This document shows, in pieces, positions 41,969 to 51,385 of a DNA stretch of 64,000 nucleotides (position 1 is the first letter of the stretch; the number at the start of each line of letters is the position of its first letter). Source of the DNA: Pigmentiphaga sp. NML030171 (lineage in GTDB: Bacteria; Pseudomonadota; Gammaproteobacteria; Burkholderiales; Burkholderiaceae_B); the NCBI RefSeq assembly GCF_002188635.1, contig NZ_NINX01000032.1:177933-241932 (forward strand). The letters are read 5' to 3'. Position numbers and translations under genes: made by a program. Under the pieces are notes generated by a model. That model was not told where the DNA came from. It saw only the letters and a list, made by a program, of their open reading frames with translations, and made no database searches.

Positions 41969-42946
41969 ATGACCATGATCTACCCTCGCATACTCGTGCT
42001 AGGCGGTTCGGGCTTCATCGGCAGCCACCTGGTCGCCCGCCTGGCGGCCCAGGGCCGCAAGCTGCTGGTCCCGACCCGCCGCTACATGAGCGCCCGCCAC
42101 CTGCTGCCGCTGCCCACGGTGGACATCGCCCTGGCCGACCTGTCCGACGACGCCACGCTGAACCGCCTGGTGCAGGGGCGCGACGCCGTCATCAACCTGG
42201 TCGGCACGCTGCACGGCGACCGCGGCACGCCCTACGGCCAGACCTTCCGCAAGCTGCACGTCGAGTTGCCGGAACGCCTGGCCCGCACCTGCGTGGCGCA
42301 TGGCGTGACCCGCATGCTGCACATGAGCGCGCTGGGCGCCGATTCCCACGGCGCCAGCATGTACCAGCGCTCCAAGGGCGACGGCGAGGCCGCCGTGCGC
42401 CGTGTGTTCGATGCCTGGCCCGAGGGCGCGCTGACCATCTTCCGGCCGTCGGTGGTGTTCGGACCCGACGATCGCTTCCTCAATACCTTCGCCGCGCTGG
42501 CGCGCTGCTTCCCGGTGCTGCCGGTGGCGGGCGCATCGGCGCGCCTGCAGCCCATCTACGTGGGCGACCTGACCGAGGCCATGGTCAACGCGCTGGGCGA
42601 TCACCGTACCTACGGCAAGACCTATGCCGTGGCCGGACCGCAAGCCTATACGCTGCGGGAACTGGTCGAGAAGGCCGCCGCCTGGAGCGGCCATCCCCGC
42701 CGCGTGCTGCCGCTGCCCATGGGCCTGGGCAAGCTGCAGGCCGCCGCCATGGAAATGCTGCCCGGCTCGCCTCTGATCACGCGCGACAATCTCGATACCC
42801 TGACGCGGGACGCGGTCCTGGACGGGCCGCTGGCGCCGGAACTGGGCATCCATCCCAGCTCGCTGGAGGCGCTGGCGCCCGACTACCTCGGGCAGGGCGA
42901 ACACACCCGCTTCGACATGTTCCGCATGCGCCATGGCCGACGCTGA
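41969..42946 (+). CDS. NDUFA9-like atypical SDR NAD(P)-binding protein
   Basis: A 325-residue Rossmann protein. [14 protein letters not shown] (~13-26) binds the nucleotide, and [20 protein letters not shown] (~117-136) contains the tyrosine/lysine pair in atypical spacing; then [15 protein letters not shown]. The pattern is that of bacterial relatives of complex I accessory subunit NDUFA9, whose function in bacteria is unsettled (quinone- or membrane-associated epimerase-like). It lies 13 bases after the transglycosylase and overlaps cca by 14 bases. This gene order is common in beta-proteobacteria. Confidence 0.9.
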   Translation: MTMIYPRILVLGGSGFIGSHLVARLAAQGRKLLVPTRRYMSARHLLPLPTVDIALADLSDDATLNRLVQGRDAVINLVGTLHGDRGTPYGQTFRKLHVELPERLARTCVAHGVTRMLHMSALGADSHGASMYQRSKGDGEAAVRRVFDAWPEGALTIFRPSVVFGPDDRFLNTFAALARCFPVLPVAGASARLQPIYVGDLTEAMVNALGDHRTYGKTYAVAGPQAYTLRELVEKAAAWSGHPRRVLPLPMGLGKLQAAAMEMLPGSPLITRDNLDTLTRDAVLDGPLAPELGIHPSSLEALAPDYLGQGEHTRFDMFRMRHGRR

Positions 42947-44054
42947 CCTCGCCCGGCCGGCGCCGGGTCCCGACCCGGCCACCGACGGACTGGCGGTCTT
43001 CGTCGTGGGCGGCGCGGTACGCGATGCGCTGCTGGGCCTGCCCGCGGGCGACCGCGACTGGGTGGTGGTGGGCGCCACGCCGGAACAGATGTCGGCCCGC
43101 GGCTTCGTACCCGTGGGCGGCGATTTTCCCGTCTTCCTGCATCCCGCCACGCGCGAGGAATACGCGCTGGCCCGCACCGAGCGCAAGTCGGGACGCGGCT
43201 ACAAGGGCTTCACCTTCCATACCGGCCCCGAGGTCACGCTGGAGGACGACCTGGGCCGGCGCGACCTGACCATCAACGCCATCGCCCAGGCCCCCGATGG
43301 CCGCCTGATCGATCCCTACGGCGGCCGGGACGACCTGCGCGCCCGGCGCTTTCGCCACGTCGGCCCGGCCTTCGCCGAAGACCCCGTGCGCATCCTGCGG
43401 CTGGCCCGCTTCGCGGCGCGCTTCCACGACTTTGCGGTGGCGCCCGAGACCCTGGAACTGTGCCGCCGCATGGCGGCCGAGGGCGAGGTCGATGCCCTGG
43501 TGCCCGAACGTGTCTGGCGCGAGCTGTCGCGCGGCCTGATGCAGGAGCGGCCCTCCCGCATGCTGCAGGTGCTGGCCGACACCGACGCGCTGCCGCGTGT
43601 CGCGCCCGGCCTGGCGGTGGACGGCCGACTGCTGGCCGTGCTGGACCAGGCCGCCGATGCGGGGCTGCCGTTGGCCTCGCGCTACGCGCTGCTCTGCTCC
43701 GACAGCGCCGACCCGGCCGGATTGGGCAAGCGGCTGCGCGCCTCGAACGACTGCAACGACATGGCGCGCCTGCTGCAACTGGCCCTGGCCGAGCTGCCGC
43801 GCGCGGGCCGGGACCCCGAACGCGTGCTGGCCCTGCTGGAACGCGCGGACGCCCTGCGCAAGCCCGAGCGTTTCGAGCAACTGCTGGCGGCCGCGCAACG
43901 GCGGATGCCGGTGGACGTGGCGCAATGGACGGCGTGGCGGGACACGGTCAGGGGAGTCGATGCCGGCGCCATCGCCGCCCGGCATGCGGACCGGCCCGGC
44001 GGCATCCGCGAGGCCGTGCGGTCCGCCCGGCTGGCCGCCTTAAGCGGCACTTAA
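42933..44054 (+). CDS. cca: CCA-adding enzyme (tRNA nucleotidyltransferase)
   Basis: Adds or repairs the 3'-terminal CCA of tRNAs without a template. The 373-residue class II enzyme has [13 protein letters not shown] (~23-35), the catalytic Asp40 and Asp42 in GDRDWVVVG, the RRDLTINA motif (~108-115) and [16 protein letters not shown] (~149-164). The C-terminal HD phosphohydrolase domain of the E. coli multifunctional form is absent, so this is the short form. It overlaps the NDUFA9-like gene by 14 bases, suggesting coupled translation. Confidence 0.95.
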   Translation: MADADLARPAPGPDPATDGLAVFVVGGAVRDALLGLPAGDRDWVVVGATPEQMSARGFVPVGGDFPVFLHPATREEYALARTERKSGRGYKGFTFHTGPEVTLEDDLGRRDLTINAIAQAPDGRLIDPYGGRDDLRARRFRHVGPAFAEDPVRILRLARFAARFHDFAVAPETLELCRRMAAEGEVDALVPERVWRELSRGLMQERPSRMLQVLADTDALPRVAPGLAVDGRLLAVLDQAADAGLPLASRYALLCSDSADPAGLGKRLRASNDCNDMARLLQLALAELPRAGRDPERVLALLERADALRKPERFEQLLAAAQRRMPVDVAQWTAWRDTVRGVDAGAIAARHADRPGGIREAVRSARLAALSGT

Positions 44055-44067
44055 GGCAGCGTGGCTA

Positions 44068-44087
44068 ACGTGGCACCGTTGCCACGT
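44068..44087 (+). terminator. Perfect hairpin between cca and ABC exporter genes
   Basis: ACGTGGCA-CCGT-TGCCACGT forms an 8-base-pair stem 13 bases after the cca stop and two bases before the next ATG. There is no T-run. The position suggests a weak terminator or a translational hairpin that masks the start of the ABC gene. Confidence 0.45.
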
Positions 44088-44089
44088 GG

Positions 44090-45943
44090 ATGTCCGCCAT
44101 GTCCCTCGCCCCGCCCCGCCCCGACGACCCGGCCGCAGACACCGGCCCCGCTCCCCGCGACATCCGCGGCCAGTTGCGCCTGGGCGCCACCTGGCGGCTG
44201 CTCAAGCCCTACTGGGTGTCCGACGACCGCAAGGCGGCGCTCGGCCTGCTGGCGCTGGTCGTCGGCCTGAACCTGGCCCTGGTGGCCGCCAACGTCTGGC
44301 TGACCAACTGGAACCGCGTCTTCTACAACGCCCTGGAAGCGCGCGACTTCGCCGCGTTCAAGCTGCAACTGGCGCACTTCTGCGCGATCGCGGCGGCATT
44401 CATCGTCATCGCCATCATGAAGCAGTTCTACACCATGATGCTGGAGATGCGCTGGCGCACCTGGCTGACCGGCGAATGGCTGCAGCGCTGGACCTCGGGA
44501 CAGGCCTACTACCGGGTGGAGCAGTCGCACGGCGCCGATAACCCCGACCAGCGCCTGGCCGAAGACCTGCGCACCCTGGCCAGCACCAGCCTGACGCTGT
44601 CGCTGGGACTGCTCAACTCGGTGGTGACGCTGCTGTCCTTCGTCACGCTGCTGTGGACCCTATCGGGGCCGCTGGTGTTCGCGCTGGGCGGCCGGACCGT
44701 CGCCATACCGGGCTACATGGTGTGGTTCGCCGTGCTGTATGCCGTGGCGGGGTCGTGGCTGACCCACAGGATAGGCAAGCCGCTGATCGGCCTGAGCTTT
44801 CGCCAGGAACAGACCGAGGCCGACTTCCGCTACGCGCTGATGCGGCTGCGCGAGAACGCCGAGGGCATCGCGCTGTATGGCGGAGAGCCCGCCGAACGCG
44901 CGGGACTGCGCGCATCCTTCGACCATATTCGCGAGAACTGGCGCTGGCTGATGATCTACACGCGCCGGCTGGTGTTCGTGAACTCCGGCTATGGGCAGGT
45001 GGCGATCGTCTTTCCGCTGATCGTGGCCGCCCCGCATTATTTCTCCGGCGCCATCACGCTGGGCGTGCTGATGCAGATCGCCTCGGCGTTCGGCCAGGTG
45101 CAGGGCGCGCTGTCGTGGTTCGTGGACGGCTATGCCTCGCTGGTGGGCTGGCAGGCCGCCGCCAACCGCCTGCTGGACTTCCAGTCCGCGCTGGGGGCGG
45201 CCGAGGCCGAGCACGCGGCGCGCGACGGCCTGCGCGGCATCGCGCTGCTCGAACGGGACCGCACGCCGGCGCCTGGCGCCATCACCGCCGCCGGACTGGT
45301 GCTGGCCCTTCCCGGCCGGAACGAGCGGCGGCCGTTGACCGAGCCGTTCTCGATGACCGTGCGGCCGGGCGAACGGTTGCTGGTGACCGGTCCGTCGGGC
45401 GCGGGCAAGAGCGTGCTGTTCCGCGCCATGGCGGGCATCTGGCCCTACGGCCGAGGCGCCATCGAACGCCCCGCCGATGCGCGCACCCTGTTCCTGCCAC
45501 AGCGCAGCTACGTCCCCAGCGGCACGCTTGCCGCCGCGCTGGACTACCCCTCGCCGCCGGGCACCCACGACGACGCCACCCTGGCCGCCCTGCTGCGCGA
45601 CTGCCGGCTGGAGCGGCTGGCCGGCCAGCTGCAGCGGCGCGACAACTGGGGGATGCGGCTGTCGCCGGGCGAACAACAGCGCCTGGCCTTCGCCCGCGCC
45701 ATCCTGCAACGGCCCGACTTCCTGTTCCTGGACGAGGCGACCTCGGCGCTGGACGAGGAAACCGAGGCCGCCATGTATGCCCTGCTGGTCGAACGCCTGC
45801 CGCGCGCGGCCATCGTCAGCATCGCCCATCGCAGCACGGTCGCGCGCTGGCATGACCGCCATCTGCGCTACCGGCCGGTGCATGCGGCGGGCGAAGAGCC
45901 GCGCTACCTGCCGGCGCCCGCGGCGCTGCCGCATCCCGTCTAG
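44090..45943 (+). CDS. SbmA/YddA-type ABC transporter, fused membrane and ATPase domains
   Basis: A 617-residue half-transporter: a transmembrane domain of the SbmA/BacA-like type (six segments between ~45 and 345, with WLTNWNRVFYNALEARDF and WLTGEWLQRW) and a C-terminal ATPase with Walker A GPSGAGKS (~433-440), signature LSPGEQQRLAFAR (~524) and Walker B LFLDEATSALD (~544). Relatives move peptides or vitamin B12-like compounds across the inner membrane; direction and substrate here are unknown. ATG 44090 is used; ATG 44099 is an alternative. It converges with the LysR gene, overlapping by four bases. Confidence 0.93.
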   Translation: MSAMSLAPPRPDDPAADTGPAPRDIRGQLRLGATWRLLKPYWVSDDRKAALGLLALVVGLNLALVAANVWLTNWNRVFYNALEARDFAAFKLQLAHFCAIAAAFIVIAIMKQFYTMMLEMRWRTWLTGEWLQRWTSGQAYYRVEQSHGADNPDQRLAEDLRTLASTSLTLSLGLLNSVVTLLSFVTLLWTLSGPLVFALGGRTVAIPGYMVWFAVLYAVAGSWLTHRIGKPLIGLSFRQEQTEADFRYALMRLRENAEGIALYGGEPAERAGLRASFDHIRENWRWLMIYTRRLVFVNSGYGQVAIVFPLIVAAPHYFSGAITLGVLMQIASAFGQVQGALSWFVDGYASLVGWQAAANRLLDFQSALGAAEAEHAARDGLRGIALLERDRTPAPGAITAAGLVLALPGRNERRPLTEPFSMTVRPGERLLVTGPSGAGKSVLFRAMAGIWPYGRGAIERPADARTLFLPQRSYVPSGTLAAALDYPSPPGTHDDATLAALLRDCRLERLAGQLQRRDNWGMRLSPGEQQRLAFARAILQRPDFLFLDEATSALDEETEAAMYALLVERLPRAAIVSIAHRSTVARWHDRHLRYRPVHAAGEEPRYLPAPAALPHPV

Positions 45944-46830
45944 GCGGCCGCCGCGTCCCTGGCCTGGACCGCCACCCGTTCGAACGCCGCGCGCAGCACG
46001 GCCAGCGCCGGCCTGTCGACATCTGCGCGGCGGCAGACGAAGGCGATCTGGCGACGGGGCCCGCCGCGCCCCAGCGGCAGTTCGCGGAAGCGATAGGCCT
46101 TGCGCAGCGGGTCGTAGGGCTGCGGAATGATGGAGACGCCCAGCCCCGCCGAGACCATCGCGATGATGGCGTGGCTGGACAGCAGGTCGATGCGGCTTTT
46201 CATGCGCGGATGCAGCCGGCGCACATACTGCGCGGCGATGCGGCCACCGGTGGAAGTCTTGTCGAAACGTATCCAGTCGTGGCCGCGCAGCAGTTGCTCG
46301 ACCGTGTCGCCGCGCGCCTCGGGCGGAGCCACCAGCACCATGGCCTCGTGCATCAGCGTCTGCCAGTGCAGCCGGCTCGATCCGCCCGACTGCGGCCGCA
46401 CCAGCACCGCGGCATCGATGGTGCCGTCCCGCAGTTCGCCCAGCAGCCGCTCCGAGCGGCCGCGGGCCAGGTGCACGTCCAGTTCGGGATAGTCCGATTG
46501 CAGCACTTTCATCGCCATGGGCAGCAAGGTGGCCTGGATGGAGTCTATGGTTCCCAGCGTGACCTTGCCGGACACCCGGGTCTGGCGCCGCGCGCGCAGG
46601 GCCTCCAGCGACTCCAGCGTGCCCTGGACCAGCGCCGCGAGTTCGTGGGCGAACGGCGTCGGACGCGCCTGGCGCGCCGCGCGGTCGAACAGAGGCTGCC
46701 CGAAATGCTGCTCCAGGTACTTGATGTGCTGGCTGACCGCGCCGGGAGTCAGGTTCACTTCCTCGGCCGCGGCCGCGAAGGTGCCCCGGCGCAGGACGGC
46801 GCAAAGGGTCTGCAGGAATTCCAGTTTCAT
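45940..46830 (-). CDS. LysR-family regulator of the Bug/CoA-transferase/CitE operon
   Basis: A 296-residue regulator starting MKLEFLQTLCAVLRRGTFAA, with HTH core LTPGAVSQHIKYLEQHFGQP (~27-46) and an effector domain including HDWIRFDKTSTGG and AMVSAGLGVSIIPQ. It is divergent from the Bug-CoA-transferase-CitE operon; a dyad at 46854-46872 in the gap is its probable site. Its stop lies inside the last codons of the ABC exporter gene on the other strand. Confidence 0.93.
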   Translation of the reverse strand: MKLEFLQTLCAVLRRGTFAAAAEEVNLTPGAVSQHIKYLEQHFGQPLFDRAARQARPTPFAHELAALVQGTLESLEALRARRQTRVSGKVTLGTIDSIQATLLPMAMKVLQSDYPELDVHLARGRSERLLGELRDGTIDAAVLVRPQSGGSSRLHWQTLMHEAMVLVAPPEARGDTVEQLLRGHDWIRFDKTSTGGRIAAQYVRRLHPRMKSRIDLLSSHAIIAMVSAGLGVSIIPQPYDPLRKAYRFRELPLGRGGPRRQIAFVCRRADVDRPALAVLRAAFERVAVQARDAAAA

Positions 46831-46853
46831 CAGATTTCCTAAACTGACGCATC

Positions 46854-46872
46854 ACGAAAAATCGCTTTTCGT
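46854..46872. promoter_or_regulatory. Candidate LysR operator
   Basis: ACGAAAA-ATCGC-TTTTCGT is a perfect inverted repeat in the 92-base divergent gap between the LysR gene and the Bug operon, about 24 bases from the LysR start. TAGTTTATCGAGTGTCTAGA following it may contain the rightward promoter. Confidence 0.55.
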
Positions 46873-46922
46873 AGTTTATCGAGTGTCTAGAATCCGTCGG
46901 ATAACCATGACTGGAGACACCC

Positions 46923-47936
46923 GTGAAGATCGTCCCGCCCGCCCCTGTCTCGCTCCTTTGCCGTCCCGGCCGCCGCGCCGCCTGCCTGGCCGTGGCACTG
47001 GCCTGCTGCGCCGGGCCGGCGCAGGTCCTGGCCCAGGAAGCCTTCCCGTCCCGCCCGATCACGCTGATCGTGCCCAACCCGCCCGGCGGCTCCAATGACG
47101 TGTTCGCCCGTGCGATCGGCAAGCGCCTGGGCGATGCGCTGGGCCAGCCGGTGGTGGTGGACAACAAGGCCGGCGCGGGCGGCAGCGTGGGGGCGGGGTT
47201 GGCGGCGCGCGCGCAGCCGGACGGCTACACGCTGCTGTTCGTGTCGTCCACCTATACGACCAATGCGGCCATCCAGACCAGCCTGCCGTTCGATGCGGTG
47301 CACGCGTTCGCGCCGGTCGCCATGGTGGCCAAGGGGCCGATGATCCTGACGGTGAACAACGAACTGCCGGTCAAGACGCCGCAGGACCTGCTCGCGTTGG
47401 CGAAAAACCAGCCCGGCAAGCTGAACTACGCCAGCTCGGGCGTGGGCAGCATCAATCACTTCGCCACCCACCAGTACGCCCAGGTGGCGGGCGTGCAGAT
47501 GACGCACGTTCCCTACAAGGGCATGGCGCCGGCCATCAACGACCTGATCGGCGGGCATATCCAGGTGCTGATCGCCAGCGGACCGTCCATCCTGCCCACC
47601 GTGAAGGCGGGCAAGGTACGCGCGCTGGGCGTGACCAGCGCCACGCCTTCGGCGGTCGCGCCCGGGCTTGCGCCGCTGGCCGCCAACGGCGCGCCGGGCT
47701 ACGAATCGGGCCTGTGGTGGGGCATCCTGGCTCCCGCCGGCACGCCGGCCTCCGTCGTGGCTCGCCTGAACACCGAGATCAATCGTATCCTGGGCCTGGA
47801 CGAGATCAAGGACCTGCTGCTGCGCGAAGGCGCCGAGCCCGACCCCAAGACGCCGGACGCATTCGGCGCCCAGTTGCGGGGCGACATCGAGCAATGGCGG
47901 CGCGTCGCCCGGCAGGCGAACATCAAGGCGGAGTGA
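46923..47936 (+). CDS. Bug/TctC-family periplasmic receptor
   Basis: A 337-residue receptor: long N terminus with hydrophobic core CLAVALACCAGPAQVLAQ cut near residue 38, loop motif NPPGGSND with Asp59, HVPYKGMAPAINDLIGG, and LAPLAANGAPGYES in the C lobe. The start is GTG 46923 with GGAGACACCC. Its stop overlaps the CoA-transferase start (TGATG). Given the downstream enzymes, a C4-C5 dicarboxylate or hydroxy-diacid such as citramalate, itaconate or mesaconate is a reasonable guess, not a demonstrated ligand. Confidence 0.93.
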   Translation: MKIVPPAPVSLLCRPGRRAACLAVALACCAGPAQVLAQEAFPSRPITLIVPNPPGGSNDVFARAIGKRLGDALGQPVVVDNKAGAGGSVGAGLAARAQPDGYTLLFVSSTYTTNAAIQTSLPFDAVHAFAPVAMVAKGPMILTVNNELPVKTPQDLLALAKNQPGKLNYASSGVGSINHFATHQYAQVAGVQMTHVPYKGMAPAINDLIGGHIQVLIASGPSILPTVKAGKVRALGVTSATPSAVAPGLAPLAANGAPGYESGLWWGILAPAGTPASVVARLNTEINRILGLDEIKDLLLREGAEPDPKTPDAFGAQLRGDIEQWRRVARQANIKAE

Positions 47937-49174
47937 TGGCATCGTTGAAACAACGCGGTTACGAGCCCGACGCCGGCGGCCCGCTGTCGGACGTGCGCAT
48001 CCTGGACCTGTCGCGGCTGGTGGCGGGCAATACGCTCACCCAGGTGCTGGCGGACTTCGGCGCCGACGTGGTCAAGGTGGAAAGCCCGGACGGCGACACG
48101 CTGCGCGCCTGGCGCACCCAGGACGTGGACACCAACTGGAAGCTGTACGCGCGCAACAAGAAAAGCCTGGGCCTGGACCTGCGCCAGCCGGCGGCGCGCG
48201 AGCTGCTGCTGGAGCTGGCGGAAAAGGCCGCGGTGCTGGTCGAGAGCTTCAAGCCCGGCGTGCTGGAAGCCATGGGCCTCGCACCCGACGTGCTGCTGGC
48301 GCGCAATCCGCGCCTGGTCGTGGTGCGCATCTCGGGCTGGGGCCAGACCGGCCCCTATCGCGGCCGCCCCGGCTTCGGCACCCTGGTCGAGGGCATCTCG
48401 GGCTTCGCCGCCATGAACGGTTTCGCCGACCGCGAGCCGGTGCTGCCGCCCATGTACCTGGCCGACACGGTGGCCGGGCTGTACGGCGTGGCGGGGCTGC
48501 TGATCGCGCTGCGCGAGGTCGAGGTCAACGGCGGGCAAGGGCAGGTGATCGACCTGCCCCTGCTCGACCCGCTGTTCGCGGTGCTGGGCCCGCAGGCCGC
48601 CAATTACCGCCTGACCGGACGCATCAAGCCGCGCACCGGCAGCCGGTCCACCAATTCCGGTCCGCGCAACGCCTATCGCTGCAAGGACGGCCTGTACGTG
48701 GGCCTGTCGGCCTCGACCCAGAAGATGGCCGAACGCCTGTTCGTCTCCATCGGCCGGCCCGACCTGGTCGAGGATCCCCGCTACCGTACCAACGCCGACC
48801 GCGTGCGCCACGCCGAGGAACTCGACGCCATCATCGGCGCCTTCATCGCACGGCGCACGCAGGCCGAGAACGTCCGCTTCTTCGAAGAGGCGCAGGTCAC
48901 CATCGGCCCCATCTACGACATCTCGCAGATCGTGGACGATCCGCACTTCGTCGACCGCGAGATCCTGGCCGACTATCCCGATCCCGATATGGGCGCCTTC
49001 CCCATGCATCACGTGGTGCCGCGCATGAGCGGCACGCCCGGCGCGATCCGCACACCGGCTCCGGCCATCGGCCAGCACAACCGCGAGGTGCTGGCCGCGC
49101 TGGGCGTGGACGACGGGCGCTACCAGGCACTGGTGCGGGACGGCGCCGTGCACCAGGAAAACGAGGACCGTTGA
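47936..49174 (+). CDS. Class III (CaiB/BaiF) CoA-transferase
   Basis: A 412-residue CoA-transferase of family III, an interlocked-ring dimer that moves CoA between carboxylic acids through an aspartyl-CoA intermediate. ILDLSRLVAGNTLTQVLADF (~22-41), VVKVESPDGDTLR, RNKKSLGLDL and the catalytic Asp177 in YLADTVAG are all present. It overlaps the Bug stop by one base and is followed by a CitE-like lyase 25 bases on. Together they match the activation-and-cleavage logic of itaconate or citramalate breakdown (acid to CoA ester to pyruvate or glyoxylate plus acyl-CoA); the hydratase of the itaconate route is missing here. Confidence 0.93.
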   Translation: MASLKQRGYEPDAGGPLSDVRILDLSRLVAGNTLTQVLADFGADVVKVESPDGDTLRAWRTQDVDTNWKLYARNKKSLGLDLRQPAARELLLELAEKAAVLVESFKPGVLEAMGLAPDVLLARNPRLVVVRISGWGQTGPYRGRPGFGTLVEGISGFAAMNGFADREPVLPPMYLADTVAGLYGVAGLLIALREVEVNGGQGQVIDLPLLDPLFAVLGPQAANYRLTGRIKPRTGSRSTNSGPRNAYRCKDGLYVGLSASTQKMAERLFVSIGRPDLVEDPRYRTNADRVRHAEELDAIIGAFIARRTQAENVRFFEEAQVTIGPIYDISQIVDDPHFVDREILADYPDPDMGAFPMHHVVPRMSGTPGAIRTPAPAIGQHNREVLAALGVDDGRYQALVRDGAVHQENEDR

Positions 49175-49199
49175 CGGTCCCGCCTTCAAGAGACCCGCC

Positions 49200-50069
49200 A
49201 TGCGCAGCAAACTCTTCGTTCCCGGCTCCCGCCCCGAACTTTTCGCCAAGGCCCTGGCCGGCGACGCCGATGCGCTGTCCTTCGACCTGGAGGACTCGGT
49301 GCAGCCCGATCGCAAGCACGAGGCGCGCGCGGCCGTCGCTGCCTTTCTCGCGTCGTCGGCCGCCGGCACCGGCAAGCGCATGGTCGTGCGCATCAATGCC
49401 TGGAATACGCCGCATTTCGGCGCCGACCTGGACGCGGTGGCGCTGCCGGCGCTGGACCTGGTCAACCTGCCCAAGGCCGAATCCCCCCGAGCCATCCAGG
49501 CCACGGCGCAGCGGCTGGACGAGATCGAGCGCGCGCGGGGCATTGCCCGGCCGATCGGCATCCTGGTCAACATCGAGACGCCCGAGGCCCTGGCTCGGGC
49601 CGCGGAACTCGCCGGCTCCCATCCGCGCGTGGCGGGCCTGCAGGTCGGGCTGGGCGACCTGTTCGAAGACCTGGGCGTCGACCGGCGCGACAGCGCCGCC
49701 GTGCACCACGTCCTGCTGGCCATACGGCTGGCCGCCGGCCGGGCCGGCGTCTGGGCCTGCGACGGCGCCTATGCCGACATCGCCGACCGCGCGGGCTACC
49801 TGGCCGAGGCGCACATGGCCCGGCGGCTGGGCTACGTGAGCAAGAGCTGCATCCACCCCAGCCAGGTGGCGATGGCCAACGAGGCGTTCCGGCCCACGGA
49901 CGAGGAAGTCCGGCACGCGGCACGGGTACTGCAGGCCGAGCAGGACGCCGCGCGCGCCGGCCTGGGCGCCTTCACGGTGGACGGCCGCATGGTGGACGCG
50001 CCCTTCATCCGCCGCGCGCGCGCCATCATGGACACGGCACGCCGCCTGGGCCTGGCGACCGCCTCCTAG
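49200..50069 (+). CDS. HpcH/HpaI aldolase - CitE-like acyl-CoA lyase
   Basis: A 289-residue TIM-barrel lyase of the CitE/citramalyl- or malyl-CoA lyase group. MRSKLFVPGSRPELFAKAL at the N terminus, FDLEDSVQPDRK (~29-40), NLPKAESP (~97-104), LVNIETPEAL and GLGDLFEDLGV carry the metal ligands, and SKSCIHPSQV is near the end. It would cleave a 3-hydroxyacyl-CoA diacid made by the preceding CoA-transferase. The gene ends 34 bases before the convergent MidA-like gene. Confidence 0.92.
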   Translation: MRSKLFVPGSRPELFAKALAGDADALSFDLEDSVQPDRKHEARAAVAAFLASSAAGTGKRMVVRINAWNTPHFGADLDAVALPALDLVNLPKAESPRAIQATAQRLDEIERARGIARPIGILVNIETPEALARAAELAGSHPRVAGLQVGLGDLFEDLGVDRRDSAAVHHVLLAIRLAAGRAGVWACDGAYADIADRAGYLAEAHMARRLGYVSKSCIHPSQVAMANEAFRPTDEEVRHAARVLQAEQDAARAGLGAFTVDGRMVDAPFIRRARAIMDTARRLGLATAS

Positions 50070-50103
50070 GGCCTGTTCACGCTAAAAGGCGCCCGCACGG
50101 GCT

Positions 50104-51261
50104 CTAGAGCGTATGGCTGCGGTCGCCCCGGCCGAAGCCCGACAGCGGCCGGTCCAGGCCGCTGCCCACGGCCAGCACCTTGAACAGCTCGCCCATCTCG
50201 GCCGGCGACAGCAGTTTCTGCACCGGCGCCACCGCCTGCGCATAGGCGGCCGCGTCCGCCGGATCCAAGCGCGACAGCAGCTCCATCAACCCGGCGTTCA
50301 TCAGGAAGCCGGCCTGCGAGGCATAGCCCAGCACCTCCAGCCCGCCCTCGGCCGCCGCCTCGGCCATGGCGGTGAAATCGACGTGGGCGGTGATGTCCTG
50401 CACGCCCACGGCGACGAGCGGATCGGCGTGCGCCACGTGCCGCAGGTGGCACATCAGCGTGCCCTCCATGCGCTGCGGGTGGTAGTACTCGGCGCGCGAG
50501 AAGCCATAGTCGATCAGCAGCGCCGCGCCCGCCCGCAGCCACGCCCCCATGCCGCGCACGAAGGCCTCGCCCCGCGGGTTGATCTCGGACACGTAGCCCG
50601 GCAGCGGCGGCATTCTCGATGAAACGGCCTCGGCCAGGTCGGCCGGCGCGGCGCGGTCCCGCCAGACGAAGCGCGCGTTCTCGTCCAGGGCCACGCCGCG
50701 CTCCGCCAGGCCGCCTTCGGTCCAGCGGAACAGCCGCACGGGCATGGCGTCGAGCACCTCGTTGGCCACCACGCAGCCGGTAAAGGCGGCCGGCAGCACA
50801 TCGAGCCATGCCACACGGTCGCCGTAGGCGGCCAGCCGGGCGCGCTGGCGATCGCGCAGGTCGGCCGAGACCTCCACGATGCGGTAGCGCGCCGCCACGC
50901 CCAGTTCGTCCAGCGCCGCCAGCATCCCCGCCGCCAAGGCGCCGGTGCCGGCGCCGAACTCCAATACCTCGATGCCGCCGCAGGCCTCGAGCACCTCGGC
51001 CACCTGGCGCGCCAAGGTCTGCGCAAACAGCGGCGTCAGCTCGGGCGCGGTCACGAAATCCCCGGACGGATGCCGTCCCCCTTCGGCCAGCTTGGCGCTG
51101 CCGGCGGCGTAGTAGCCCAGGCCGGGCGCATAAAGGGCCTGCTCCATCCATCGATCGAACGGCAGCCAGCCTCCGGCGCCGCGTATCTGCGCGGCAAGAT
51201 GGTCGGCAACCAGGCGGGAATGGGCGCTGGACGCGGGGTCGAGATCGGGAAGCTTGCTCAT
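50104..51261 (-). CDS. MidA/NDUFAF7-family SAM-dependent methyltransferase
   Basis: A 385-residue class I methyltransferase of the MidA (DUF185) family; the mitochondrial relative NDUFAF7 methylates an arginine of complex I. Family blocks are LYAPGLGYYAAGSAKL (~47-62), GDFVTAPELTPLFAQTLA (~69-86), the SAM loop VLEFGAGTGALAAGML (~99-114) and VVANEVLDAMPVRLF (~164-178). The bacterial function is uncertain; cytoplasmic. ATG 51261 gives MSKLPDLDP; longer frames upstream lack family similarity. It is divergent from the unrecognised Tat lipoprotein. Confidence 0.93.
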   Translation of the reverse strand: MSKLPDLDPASSAHSRLVADHLAAQIRGAGGWLPFDRWMEQALYAPGLGYYAAGSAKLAEGGRHPSGDFVTAPELTPLFAQTLARQVAEVLEACGGIEVLEFGAGTGALAAGMLAALDELGVAARYRIVEVSADLRDRQRARLAAYGDRVAWLDVLPAAFTGCVVANEVLDAMPVRLFRWTEGGLAERGVALDENARFVWRDRAAPADLAEAVSSRMPPLPGYVSEINPRGEAFVRGMGAWLRAGAALLIDYGFSRAEYYHPQRMEGTLMCHLRHVAHADPLVAVGVQDITAHVDFTAMAEAAAEGGLEVLGYASQAGFLMNAGLMELLSRLDPADAAAYAQAVAPVQKLLSPAEMGELFKVLAVGSGLDRPLSGFGRGDRSHTL

Positions 51262-51385
51262 GCCGCCATTTTCCCATGACTGCGCGCCGCAACCGGCGGA
51301 CTGCCTTGCGAATACCCACTTGTAGGGATCCCGCCCCTGCGGCGGCGCTGATAGGCTGATCCGTCCCTCGTACGAACCAGATCCC

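Noticed and set aside
43316..43582. Small minus-strand frame inside cca
   Set aside because: Antisense shadow without ribosome site or domain.
44660..47167. 835-codon minus-strand frame through the ABC exporter, LysR and Bug genes
   Set aside because: It crosses three real genes; the translation is low in complexity and includes shifted pieces of the LysR coding strand.
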